Positions 18,255 to 27,103 of a DNA stretch of 35,185 nucleotides are shown piece after piece. Numbering within the stretch: position 1 is the first letter of the stretch; each line of letters begins with the position of its first letter. The stretch covers positions 1 through 35,185 of the forward strand of contig CAMFLX010000037.1 of assembly GCA_945957555.1 (NCBI GenBank), written 5' to 3'. Below the pieces are notes generated by a model, which had not been told where the DNA came from, did not search any database, and saw only the letters and a program-made list of their open reading frames with translations. The stretch comes from an uncultured Cytophagales bacterium (GTDB lineage: Bacteria > Bacteroidota > Bacteroidia > Cytophagales > UBA9547). The position numbers were made by a program, and so were the translations under genes.

Positions 18255-18950
18255 ATGAAATATACTTTGTTTTTGTTTCCCTATGCAGGTGGTAGTTCTT
18301 ATAGTTTTAACACTCTGCTTCCATTTCTGGAACCCTATTTTAACGTTAAAGTAATAGAATACCCTGGTCGCGGTGTTTGTTTTGGGAAAGAGCTCGTTTC
18401 CGATATTAAAATGTTGGTTGATATTGTTTTTCTTGATGTAAAAGAGGATTTGAATAGACATTATTTTTTTTGGGGGCATAGCATGGGGGCATTGGTGTGT
18501 TATCTATTGGCGAAAAAAATTCAAGATATGGGAGTTCAAGAATCTCCCAAATACTTATTCCTATCGGGGAGTAGAGGGCCTAAAGTGCCAATAACCTCAT
18601 CAAGTCATACCTTGCCTTATAATACTTTTTGGGCAGTAATCAATGATTTGGGAGGATGCCCAGATGAGGTCCTGCAAAGTGAGGAACTAAAGGAGTTGTT
18701 TGAACCTATATTGAGAGCTGATTTTAAATGCATGGAAACATATAAGCATATCGAACAATCAAAATTAAATGTGCCTATTACATTAATGTTGGGAACGAAT
18801 GATACCGTTTCGGAACAAGAGGCAAAATTATGGGAAGCGGAAACTTCGGAGCCAGTAGATTTACATTTGTTTGAGGGCGATCATTTCTTTATTTTCGAAC
18901 AATATCAAGGCATTGTTGATTTGATCGTAAAGAAGTTGGGAGTTTGCTAG
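18255..18950 (+). CDS. Type II thioesterase of the NRPS cluster
   Basis: A 231-residue alpha/beta hydrolase of the GrsT/SrfAD type, normal family length. Family marks are FPYAGGSSYSF near the N-terminus (PYAGG oxyanion region), EYPGRG at 35-40, nucleophile S76 in GHSMG, D183 in GTND and H210 in GDHFF, giving a complete Ser-Asp-His triad. Such stand-alone enzymes remove misprimed or stalled acyl and aminoacyl groups from carrier proteins rather than releasing the product; here release is already provided by the terminal reductase. It is divergent from the synthetase genes and overlaps the next gene by 7 nt, so thioesterase and phosphopantetheinyl transferase are translated as a pair. There is no signal peptide; it acts in the cytoplasm. 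Confidence 0.93.
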   Translation: MKYTLFLFPYAGGSSYSFNTLLPFLEPYFNVKVIEYPGRGVCFGKELVSDIKMLVDIVFLDVKEDLNRHYFFWGHSMGALVCYLLAKKIQDMGVQESPKYLFLSGSRGPKVPITSSSHTLPYNTFWAVINDLGGCPDEVLQSEELKELFEPILRADFKCMETYKHIEQSKLNVPITLMLGTNDTVSEQEAKLWEAETSEPVDLHLFEGDHFFIFEQYQGIVDLIVKKLGVC

Positions 18951-19594
18951 CAGCTTATTATATAAAGAATCAAAGTATTTGGTCTTCTTCTGAGAGTCTC
19001 GGATGTTTAGGTTTGCTTTCTAGTACAGAGCAAAATAGAAGTATTGGTTATACAAACTGGCAAGACAAGCAGGCTTACATATTGGGTAGGTTGTTACTAC
19101 GTCATCTTTTGGGGCATTTTTGCGAAAAAAGAGTGCTTGATGTGATAAAGTATGATGCTTTTGGTAAGCCCTATTTGGAAGGCGGTCCCTCTTTTAATTT
19201 GAGTCACTCTGGGGGGTATGTAGTTTGTGCGATGGCATCGAGCCTTTTCGTAGGCATTGATGTAGAAGAGTGTTTGCCAGGTATCGAAAAAGATCTTTTC
19301 GAATCTATATGTACAAGTAATGAATGGGCCGTGGCGAAATCACAAGGCCTTCCATTGAGCCTTTTTTACAATATTTGGACTAAAAAGGAAGCTGTGCTTA
19401 AGGCAAACGGAAAAGGTTTATCTGTTCCTCTTCATCAATTAGAAGTTATGGGGGACGCTCCTGTCCTAGAAGGCAAAATTTGGTATCTACAAGAGCTTCC
19501 TATTGCGTCAGGTTATTCATGCCATTTGGCTTGTGATAAGCCATTTTCTGCACCAATAGTTGCTGAACTTATCTCGTTAGATATTTTGCTTTAA
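18944..19594 (+). CDS. Sfp-type 4'-phosphopantetheinyl transferase
   Basis: About 216 residues. It shows the family's Mg/CoA-binding motifs: NLSHSGGYVVCA (85-96), GIDVEE (104-109; D106 and E108 as metal ligands) and WTKKEAVLKANGKGL (145-159). Length fits the Sfp family. It would attach phosphopantetheine from CoA to the two carrier domains of the adjacent synthetases, at their GGHSL serines. The reading frame is open from about 18920 but has no ATG before the conserved region; TTG at 18944, overlapping the thioesterase stop, is the best start and suggests translational coupling. It pairs functionally with the synthetases as AusB does with AusA in staphylococci. Confidence 0.9.
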   Translation: MLAAYYIKNQSIWSSSESLGCLGLLSSTEQNRSIGYTNWQDKQAYILGRLLLRHLLGHFCEKRVLDVIKYDAFGKPYLEGGPSFNLSHSGGYVVCAMASSLFVGIDVEECLPGIEKDLFESICTSNEWAVAKSQGLPLSLFYNIWTKKEAVLKANGKGLSVPLHQLEVMGDAPVLEGKIWYLQELPIASGYSCHLACDKPFSAPIVAELISLDILL

Positions 19595-19792
19595 AGCTAA
19601 CATAAAGATAGATAGTTAAACCATTGCAATAGGATGTTGTTTTTTATCAATGTTTTACTAGTACCTTGATAGGTAAGGATATTGCTAAACTGTTGTGAGT
19701 GAGCAGAAAACTTGTTGTATAAAGTAATTTATCGGTAACTTAATTCGCTGAAAAACGTTATAGTAAGGTACGAGTTTTAAGTAAAATGTATT

Positions 19793-21199
19793 ATGTGTAG
19801 AAACATCTTAGCCCCCATCTTGGTAAGTGCCTTATTTTTATTCTCTTGTGATAAGACTTCAAAAGAATATAAGGGCACTAAAGACAGTGTATTGATCGTG
19901 CCAAACGCAGATAGCGCTGTTAATGCCTTACAAATAAGCCCTCCGTTTGAGAATATTAATGTAGATTATCAGAAGTTTACAATTGATCCTAAGCAAGGTG
20001 CTACACTGGTTAATTCAAGTGGTACAAAACTTTCGATTCCTGCCAATGCATTTGTTAAAAAGGATGGTACTCCGCTAGATGAAGATGTTGAAATTCAATA
20101 TCGAGAGTTTAGAGAGCTTGACGAATTGATGGTTTCTGGCATTCCAATGACGTATATTCATGGAGGGCATAAAGCAAACTTTATAACAGCGGGAATGTTT
20201 GAGCTTAAAGGTCAGACGGTTACTGGTTCTGAGATAGAAATTGCAAATGATAAGACGATCGATGTGGATATGGCTTCTGCCACGGCCAGTAATGCAGATG
20301 GAGTTGATTTCTACTATTTGAATCAGACAACAACACAATGGGAGATGTTGGCCACTTCATCAAGGAGGAGGATTATCAAGGAGACAAAAACAAAGGAAGA
20401 TGCTGCAAAGCAACCTGTTGAGGTTAAGACCAATGATATTGCGGTGAGTAAAGCCGATAAAGGAGCTTATAAATTTGAGCTAGACCTAGACTACAGTAAA
20501 GTAATTGAACTTAGAGACTATAAAGATATAATTTGGCAATACGTACCTACTGAAGGCTATGACAACCCTGAAACTTATGAGAACTTTCACCAAGAAAAGT
20601 GGACTAATGCCAAAGTGGTGAGCTTTGACCAGAATAAAAAATTATATCTTGTTGAGTTGGGCAGTAAAGCTAAAAAATTTAAAGCTTTGGTTACTCCAGT
20701 CGTGGGGGAAAAGACGTATCGCAAGGCTTTAGAAAAGGCAATGGCCAACACCAAATCTTTTAGAGATCGGGTAAAAGAGGTAGATACTTACAATGGCCAG
20801 AAAGCTATGGTTTCGATGCAAATAGCTTCAGTGTCGCAATTTGGAATTTATAATCATGACATTTTGTACAAAAGTGATCAACAGTTTGTGACTAATCTTA
20901 AACTGAAACTTCCTAAGAGCCAGAAAATGGAATTTACTAGAGTGTTTTTAGTGATGAAAGATGCCAAGGGGATTATTGAATATTCTGAAAATGGATATGA
21001 TAAATTATCTCAATTCACTTTTAATCCTAAGGATCACAATGGGTTGATTGTGGTGTTTCCTCATAATAAAGTTTCTGTTGTATATAATAAAGACTTTAAA
21101 AATCTTAATTTCTCTCAAAAGACTACAGAGGTGGATCTCAGTTCAGAAACCAATGTCAAGAACTTTGAGACTTTAAGGAATATCATTCAAAATATTTAA
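19793..21199 (+). CDS. Lipoprotein with ZU5-like domain
   Basis: A 468-residue protein with a lipoprotein signal peptide (SALFLFSC, lipidated C19 predicted, followed by DK). Residues about 60-130 contain a pattern often seen in Bacteroidota surface proteins related to the ZU5 fold: IDPKQGATL, GTKLSIPANAF, a DG turn, then VEIQYREF and SGIPMTY. The rest is beta-rich with no motif I recognise. It is expected in the periplasm or attached to the outer membrane. Its stop is only 5 nt from the WG-repeat gene, so the pair is an operon. The 198-nt gap to the phosphopantetheinyl transferase upstream shows no gene; no terminator or clear promoter was found there. Function unknown. Confidence 0.8.
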   Translation: MCRNILAPILVSALFLFSCDKTSKEYKGTKDSVLIVPNADSAVNALQISPPFENINVDYQKFTIDPKQGATLVNSSGTKLSIPANAFVKKDGTPLDEDVEIQYREFRELDELMVSGIPMTYIHGGHKANFITAGMFELKGQTVTGSEIEIANDKTIDVDMASATASNADGVDFYYLNQTTTQWEMLATSSRRRIIKETKTKEDAAKQPVEVKTNDIAVSKADKGAYKFELDLDYSKVIELRDYKDIIWQYVPTEGYDNPETYENFHQEKWTNAKVVSFDQNKKLYLVELGSKAKKFKALVTPVVGEKTYRKALEKAMANTKSFRDRVKEVDTYNGQKAMVSMQIASVSQFGIYNHDILYKSDQQFVTNLKLKLPKSQKMEFTRVFLVMKDAKGIIEYSENGYDKLSQFTFNPKDHNGLIVVFPHNKVSVVYNKDFKNLNFSQKTTEVDLSSETNVKNFETLRNIIQNI

Positions 21200-21204
21200 T
21201 AATT

Positions 21205-24102
21205 ATGCACTATTTTTTAGGGATCTTGCTCGGTATATTTCCCGTGTTGAGAGACGGTCTATGGGGTTTTGTCAATGAAAAAGGCGAAAAGGTTTTAGAT
21301 ACCAAGTATGATTATATTTCAAATCCCAACAAGGGAGGCTTCTATGTAGTAGCCAATAAGTTGAATTATGGTTTGGTTGATTCTACGGGAAGGGAAGTGC
21401 TGCCCATAGAATTTACCAGTATAAATTTTATATATGATAGTCTCATCGTTACCCAAAAGGGTGATGTAAAGTTTTTACTAGATGCTTCGTATAAAAAAAT
21501 AGTCCAAGAGCCAATCATATCATTGAAAAATATAAGTCCGGATCGTATTTATTACGATGATACCAGTGATTATAAAAATGTACGGAATATATATGCATTC
21601 GAAACCCAATCACATAAAATAGGTTTTTTCTGCAAGTCCAAGCTTCTAAAGGCGGAATACGATAGTTACACTTTTTTAAAAAATAAATATTTGCAGATTC
21701 GAAAGGATGGTAAATTATTTATAGCCGATTTAAGACTAAATGCTGTCAATCAGAGTTACTTTGATGATATCAAAGATTTGGGAGCATATTATGTGTACAA
21801 ACAGAAGGGCCATTATGGGTTGCTGAAAGCTAATTTTACTCAGTTGTTGCAGCCTATTTATTCGGAAATAAATTCAAGAAGCTTCCACGATAAAATGTAT
21901 ATTCTATATAAGACAGATGTTAAAAATAGTACAGCTATTTATGATTTAGAGTCGGAGAGGGAATTGATGAAATTGCCCTTTTCGGATGTGACGGAGATTG
22001 AAAATGGGGATTTGGTTGATGCCTATAAGGGCTTTCCTAAATATGTACAGGTTTTTAATGCTGCGGGGAAAACGGGGGTTTATGATCTGGAAAGGAAGCA
22101 AATTATTGTAAGTATTACTCATAACTCTCTTGCCTATATCAATAAGGATCGATTCATCAGTTACGATAATTATAGCAAGTTTCAAGTCATTTATAATAAC
22201 CAGCCCATTTCCAAAGATACCATATTGGGGTTTGTACAGCCTTTTGATAGTTTGCCCGTGACTTCCTTTTATAAGGATATTATGCATAAGGGAAAAATAG
22301 TAAGGTTCTATGGAGCCTTTAACCTCAATGGTGAGGTGCTGGTTCCTTATCCAGTAACTAGTTTACACTTGTTGCCCAACAAAATTACATTTAGTAGTAA
22401 GATGGGAACCAAATCGGTAGTGAAGTATGACAAATCGGGCAAGTTTGAGGAGTATATCGATAATTATACTTCTATTGTCATTCATGATACTACAGAAAAG
22501 GAAAGGCCTAAAAAATATTATAACCCATGTGTAAATAATAGGATGGACTATACTTCGAAGTTCCAGTTTCTATACTCTTCTGTTGATCTCATGGTAAATA
22601 AGGAGCGTGTTTCTACGTCTATGAAAAGGATTTATTCGAAGGAAAAAAATGATTGTGCCTTTGGTGGTTTACAAATGGCTGACGCAAATTTGGATAATCT
22701 TTCGACATTGGGCGTGTCTCCTATATATACCAGAGATTTTTCCTTTAAAATAGCAGATGCTCGAAAAAACAAAGTTATAGAGACTTTGTCTGTAGATGTG
22801 GGAGGAAAGCCCATGAAGAAGAAGTTTGCCTTTGCGACTAGTTTTGCAGAAGGTCTTTCAGCCATAGATTTTTCGCCACCAGACGGAGATTTACTCAATC
22901 GTCATAAGAAAAATGAGCGATATTTTGGAGGATTTTACAATCCGTATAATTTTTATAGTGATGGTTATGCTCCCAAAAACTTCATGTATCATTCGGGTAT
23001 TTGGGGCTTTATAGATACGACAGGAAAGGTGGTGATACAGCCTAGGTTTTCGAAAGTCGAATTGTTCAATCATGGAGTTGCTATAGTTCAAGAAGGGCAG
23101 AAGTATGCTGTGATCAACAGGCAAGGAGAGAATGTGGCCAAAAAGCTGTTTTCTCGTGTGGATAGGATCGATCCTGATACCTTGTTTATAGTACAGGATC
23201 AGTTTAATGGGATGGGGTATCTTGATAAAAAGTTTAAAACACTTCTAGTCGCAGAAAATCGTGCTAAAACTGATGCTCCTGGCAACAGTATTTACCCTAT
23301 TGTGTGTAAAAATAAAAAATGGGCTTACCGTCATTTCGATGGTCGGTGGATTACTGATAGTATTTATTCTGCTGCTAAGCCTTTTGTGGATGGCTATGCC
23401 CCCGCACAAGATAATTTGTGGTCGTTTATAGATACCACAGGCAAGGCCGTGTCCCTATTTATGTATGCTGAAGTCAAAAATATGCAATGCGGACGGGCTT
23501 TTGTAAAGTTGCCTAACAAAGATCAATATTTTATCATTGACAAAAGCGGACAGAAAATAGGTAAGATGCAGTTTGATGATGCACATCCTTATGAGCAGGA
23601 TTTAGCTATCGTCAGTAAAGATGGGCATTGGGGCGTGATCGACCTAAATGGGGAGTGGGTTTACAAAAATGAATTTACAAGTATTGCTCCATTTAATATT
23701 CAGGGTGATGCTAAGGCCGTAAAAGGTGGTGAGACCTATATCATCTCTTCAGAAAAGAATATTCGTAAGTTTGATAAGAATGAGATGACTTATGAAAAGA
23801 ATTCTAAAAAGCTAGATCAAGCAGAAATAGCCGAGTTTAACGAGATGATCAACAATAAGCTGAAGGGGATCACATTATATGCCGACAAGAGATTATTTTA
23901 CAAGAACTCGATAGAAGATACGCCTTATCTGCCATTTGTTCAGCCTGCCAAATGTGGTCTTATGACTCGTAAGGGGGTGATGAAATTGGAAGTGGAGTAC
24001 CAACATATCAGCCCATATCTTGGTGATCTGTTTAAAGTGTATAAAAACAATGATATAGGGTACTATTCGTTGTCGAAGGGATGGGTCTACAAACCTTGGT
24101 AG
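21205..24102 (+). CDS. WG-repeat protein
   Basis: A 965-residue protein built from WG (KWG) beta-repeats. Clear units include LWGFVNEKGEKVL (19-31), YGLVDSTGREVLP, IWGFIDTTGKVVIQPRF (about 599-615), LWSFIDTTGKAV (about 737-748) and HWGVIDLNGEWVY (about 807-819). More decayed copies lie between them, with W replaced by Y (HYGLLKANF). The N-terminus MHYFLGILLGIFPVL is hydrophobic but short, so export is uncertain. WG repeats occur in many bacterial cell-surface and periplasmic proteins but have no general assigned function. It is co-transcribed with the ZU5-like lipoprotein before it and followed by a terminator-like hairpin, so these two form a closed operon ahead of the channel gene. Confidence 0.85.
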   Translation: MHYFLGILLGIFPVLRDGLWGFVNEKGEKVLDTKYDYISNPNKGGFYVVANKLNYGLVDSTGREVLPIEFTSINFIYDSLIVTQKGDVKFLLDASYKKIVQEPIISLKNISPDRIYYDDTSDYKNVRNIYAFETQSHKIGFFCKSKLLKAEYDSYTFLKNKYLQIRKDGKLFIADLRLNAVNQSYFDDIKDLGAYYVYKQKGHYGLLKANFTQLLQPIYSEINSRSFHDKMYILYKTDVKNSTAIYDLESERELMKLPFSDVTEIENGDLVDAYKGFPKYVQVFNAAGKTGVYDLERKQIIVSITHNSLAYINKDRFISYDNYSKFQVIYNNQPISKDTILGFVQPFDSLPVTSFYKDIMHKGKIVRFYGAFNLNGEVLVPYPVTSLHLLPNKITFSSKMGTKSVVKYDKSGKFEEYIDNYTSIVIHDTTEKERPKKYYNPCVNNRMDYTSKFQFLYSSVDLMVNKERVSTSMKRIYSKEKNDCAFGGLQMADANLDNLSTLGVSPIYTRDFSFKIADARKNKVIETLSVDVGGKPMKKKFAFATSFAEGLSAIDFSPPDGDLLNRHKKNERYFGGFYNPYNFYSDGYAPKNFMYHSGIWGFIDTTGKVVIQPRFSKVELFNHGVAIVQEGQKYAVINRQGENVAKKLFSRVDRIDPDTLFIVQDQFNGMGYLDKKFKTLLVAENRAKTDAPGNSIYPIVCKNKKWAYRHFDGRWITDSIYSAAKPFVDGYAPAQDNLWSFIDTTGKAVSLFMYAEVKNMQCGRAFVKLPNKDQYFIIDKSGQKIGKMQFDDAHPYEQDLAIVSKDGHWGVIDLNGEWVYKNEFTSIAPFNIQGDAKAVKGGETYIISSEKNIRKFDKNEMTYEKNSKKLDQAEIAEFNEMINNKLKGITLYADKRLFYKNSIEDTPYLPFVQPAKCGLMTRKGVMKLEVEYQHISPYLGDLFKVYKNNDIGYYSLSKGWVYKPW

Positions 24103-24146
24103 TTGAAGGTATCTGCATGAAATAAGGTTGCTTACGTAAATATTTT

Positions 24147-24178
24147 GGGCTTTCGGATAGCGAAGGCCCTCGTTTTAT
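24147..24178 (+). terminator. Terminator after the WG-repeat gene
   Basis: A nine-position stem (GGGCTTTCG 24147-24155 with CGAAGGCCC 24161-24169, one G-T pair) has loop GATAG and is followed by TCGTTTTAT. It lies between the WG-repeat stop and the channel gene. Confidence 0.6.
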
Positions 24179-24208
24179 AAATATATTGTCTTTATATTTT
24201 TTGCCATC

Positions 24209-26317
24209 ATGAAAAACATATTTAGATCTATTGCTCTGTGGAATATTGTTTCGGTTTTAAGTATGGGATTGATGCTTTTTGCTTCCTGTAAGCATAAAGC
24301 TGGCAAGCAAGTCAAATATATAGCCTATATCGGTCGGTATACTGATATTAATGACTCTCTTCCGCAAGAACAACAGACTCCCAATAAGTTTGATCTTCTG
24401 CATGAGATCAGTTTGAAGAAATATGTAGAAGAAATAGACTTGCCTCATACGCAGTTTGAGCTCAAGACTTTTGACTGTCGTAAGTCAGGGAAGTTGAGCG
24501 ATTCGATTTACCAAGTTATAGCCAAGGACTCCAATATCGTTGCTGTGATAGACAACACATGGGGCGCTCACATCAGGGAGTGTGCACATACCATTAAGTC
24601 TCGTAATATTCCTGTGATTGCGATTAATGCAGACCGTAATAATCTAGATTTTGGGACTAATGTCATCTTTACTGGTAACAATGATCATGTGCCATTGGAC
24701 GAGATTTCATTCCTGAAAAAGGCTCTGAAACGTACTTCGGTCAATTTCATTACAGAGATCGACTATCCTATTCACGAAACTTTTATGCAAGAATTCCAGA
24801 GGAATGGGATTGCGGTAGTCAATCAGATCGAAGTGCAAGGGAAGAACTTTGCCGCGACTGATTCGATACGATTCTTTAAGGCATTGGATAGTGTATATAC
24901 TAAATTGGAAAACCAAAAGACCGTGACGGTGATCAATGTGCATGCTAAGATCGGAAATATGCTTATCAACCATTTGGACAGGCACTATGGCCAGTTGAAA
25001 TTGTTGGGACATAGCTATGTGGTTGATATAGATAAGTTGAAGAACTTTGGGGAGCACAATCACAATGATTTGATTCTCATTAGTCACCCGACTGATGCGA
25101 TTAGCAAACAGCTTACTTTGGATGTTGAGGGTTTGCAGAAAGAAAATCCTGAGTATTTTGAGTTTACCAATAACTCCATGTTTGTAAAGAGGTGCTTGGA
25201 TGCGGCCTTGATCATCAAAAACAAGTTTAAGTTTGAAAAGGACACGAATACTTTAAACAAGCAGGATTTTATACGATATTTCCATTCCTTGCGAGGTCAA
25301 TCGATTAAAGAGGAAGAGGATTTGTATGAGTTTGATAGCCTACTTACTATGTTGCCAGAACTTTATTTTGTAGAATACAATTCTGGAAAGCTGAGCTCAT
25401 ACCCTCTTCAACTGAGTATGGAGAGGGAGGTAATTCCTAATCTGTTCTTTGGGATGGAAATTGTGGATATCTATAATATCGACATTAACTCCAATTCTTT
25501 TACCTCTGACTTTTATTATTGGGTAAAGCTGGATACCACTCAGCGAGAGGCGGAGAAATTCATTATTTTTCAAAACATGAAACAGAGTGAAAGTTCCAAG
25601 GAATTGATCATAGAGAAGCGAAAGGGAAGTATGCTGTACAAGTTGTATAAGGTTTCTGGGGTTTTTTATGTGAATTTCGAACTTAAGGAATATCCCTTTG
25701 ACAGGCAGGAGATTTTTATCAGGGCGGAGATCTTGAATCCTTCCAACCAGATCAAGGTGTCGTTTGATGAGAAGACTTTTACGATTGATCCGAATACGAT
25801 AGAGAAACTGAAGATTACAGAGTGGGAGAAGGAGAAGTTTTATGTGACTGTGGAAAACACCGTAGCCAAAGGGCTTCATGGTGATCCAGATATCTCTGAG
25901 GCGCGCTTGAGCAAGTTTAAAAACATTTATTATAGACTGGTGGTGAGTAGAAATGCCGTGTCCCCTCTTTTGGAAATCGTATTGCCTTTATTCCTCATTG
26001 GGATCGTTGCGATTTCACTTTTGATGATCAAAGATGTATCCTTTGAAAACCTTGGAGAGGTGAGCATTGGGGTGTTTATCACCATTGTGGCCTTCTCTAT
26101 TTCTTATGCTACGGCTACACCCAATACAGAAGATCTTACTCGTGCGGACATGCTTTTTTGGACCACATTTGCGGTGGTGCTCATAGTGTTCCTCATCGTG
26201 ATCGTGACTAATTCCATATATGATAAAGAGGCTATCGTAGACATTGATTTACGAAAATGGGGCGTGTTCATGGCCATAGTATTTACTTGCCTGTCGGCAC
26301 TATATATTTTCTGGTAG
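24209..26317 (+). CDS. Periplasmic-binding-protein / pentameric ligand-gated ion channel fusion
   Basis: A 702-residue membrane receptor. N-terminal signal with a lipobox-like end (LMLFASC). Residues about 36-405 look like a type I periplasmic-binding (ANF-receptor-like) domain with alternating strands and helices, e.g. IVAVIDNTWGAHI and NIPVIAINAD. Residues about 410-580 look like the pentameric channel extracellular domain: the β1 FFGMEIVDIYNID, the DFYYWVKLD segment (D434) and the Pro-loop ELKEYPFDRQ (YPFD at 495-498), without flanking cysteines as in other prokaryotic members. Four membrane helices follow: M1 about 586-606, M2 about 613-637, M3 about 648-667, M4 about 684-702. The M1-M2 linker and M2 align gap-free by eye with GLIC (SFEN for SYEA; VAF for IAF; P638 at the end), keeping the pore-mouth glutamate (E613). 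Inferred role: ligand-gated, probably cation-conducting channel; ligand unknown. It lies downstream of a terminator and so is probably expressed on its own. Confidence 0.85.
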   Translation: MKNIFRSIALWNIVSVLSMGLMLFASCKHKAGKQVKYIAYIGRYTDINDSLPQEQQTPNKFDLLHEISLKKYVEEIDLPHTQFELKTFDCRKSGKLSDSIYQVIAKDSNIVAVIDNTWGAHIRECAHTIKSRNIPVIAINADRNNLDFGTNVIFTGNNDHVPLDEISFLKKALKRTSVNFITEIDYPIHETFMQEFQRNGIAVVNQIEVQGKNFAATDSIRFFKALDSVYTKLENQKTVTVINVHAKIGNMLINHLDRHYGQLKLLGHSYVVDIDKLKNFGEHNHNDLILISHPTDAISKQLTLDVEGLQKENPEYFEFTNNSMFVKRCLDAALIIKNKFKFEKDTNTLNKQDFIRYFHSLRGQSIKEEEDLYEFDSLLTMLPELYFVEYNSGKLSSYPLQLSMEREVIPNLFFGMEIVDIYNIDINSNSFTSDFYYWVKLDTTQREAEKFIIFQNMKQSESSKELIIEKRKGSMLYKLYKVSGVFYVNFELKEYPFDRQEIFIRAEILNPSNQIKVSFDEKTFTIDPNTIEKLKITEWEKEKFYVTVENTVAKGLHGDPDISEARLSKFKNIYYRLVVSRNAVSPLLEIVLPLFLIGIVAISLLMIKDVSFENLGEVSIGVFITIVAFSISYATATPNTEDLTRADMLFWTTFAVVLIVFLIVIVTNSIYDKEAIVDIDLRKWGVFMAIVFTCLSALYIFW

Positions 26318-26397
26318 TATGAAATAGTTTCTGTTTGTGTTAACAAATAATATGCTTCCGTACTCTTAGCATTAAATTATTTTAATAAACACACAAT

Positions 26398-27060
26398 ATG
26401 AAGAAGAGTAAATTAATCCTAGGCCTGGTAGCTTCCAGTCTTTTTTTGAATTCTTGTATTAATAGGTACAAGTTTGATGACAATGAAAATACCGATCCCA
26501 AGCCGAAAGAGTCGGATATATCTAAGTTGCTCACAGGTGGTGCAAAAGACAAAGATGGCAAGACTTGGGTACTCTTGTCTGCGCCTTATAGTGCAGGGAT
26601 TGGTCCATATATAGAAAAGGAAATCAGCGGAGCTTATTGGGGTTGGCCTGATGGTCTTATTGGAGATCCATTTGATCAAGGTGTTTTGCAGAATGAATTT
26701 ACTTTCGTGTCTAAAAACACTATGTACATACCCAAAAACCAAATGATTACAGCGCATTGGGCTTATGCAAATAAGTATTTTGGGACAAATTTAAGTGAAT
26801 ACAATTTCATTGCTCTCAACGATCCTAGCCATAAGCAGGCTCCATTTGTACTGAAGGATGAAAAAATAGGTATCACTGGGTACACATTAGAGATCACCAA
26901 TGGTAGCTATATCGGGTATTTTGATGGGGTACACAAATATGAGATTGCTAAGATTAACGCTGATACTATGATTTTGAGGCACAAATTCAGTGATAGTGCT
27001 GACGACGATCCCTCAACTTATGTAAACTCTTGGCATTTTACTTTCGTTGCCAAGAAATAG
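26398..27060 (+). CDS. Lipoprotein with LTGG...KTWVL motif (Bacteroidota surface lipoprotein family)
   Basis: A 220-residue protein with a lipoprotein signal (SSLFLNSC, C20 predicted lipidated). After an acidic, low-complexity linker (about 25-42) comes LLTGGAKDKDGKTWVLLS, a start motif seen in many Bacteroidota surface lipoproteins and in domains attached to PKD or Sus-type glycan-binding proteins. Further on it shows WGWPDG, FTFVSKNTMYI and a C-terminal strand WHFTFVAKK, consistent with a small lipocalin-like beta barrel. No enzyme motif is visible. It is 80 nt from the channel gene on the same strand; no terminator was seen in that gap, so co-transcription is possible. The ligand is unknown. 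Confidence 0.75.
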   Translation: MKKSKLILGLVASSLFLNSCINRYKFDDNENTDPKPKESDISKLLTGGAKDKDGKTWVLLSAPYSAGIGPYIEKEISGAYWGWPDGLIGDPFDQGVLQNEFTFVSKNTMYIPKNQMITAHWAYANKYFGTNLSEYNFIALNDPSHKQAPFVLKDEKIGITGYTLEITNGSYIGYFDGVHKYEIAKINADTMILRHKFSDSADDDPSTYVNSWHFTFVAKK

Positions 27061-27103
27061 AATAAGCATGTTGTTTTTTTAAGTAGTTAGGTCTAACAAT
27101 TAT

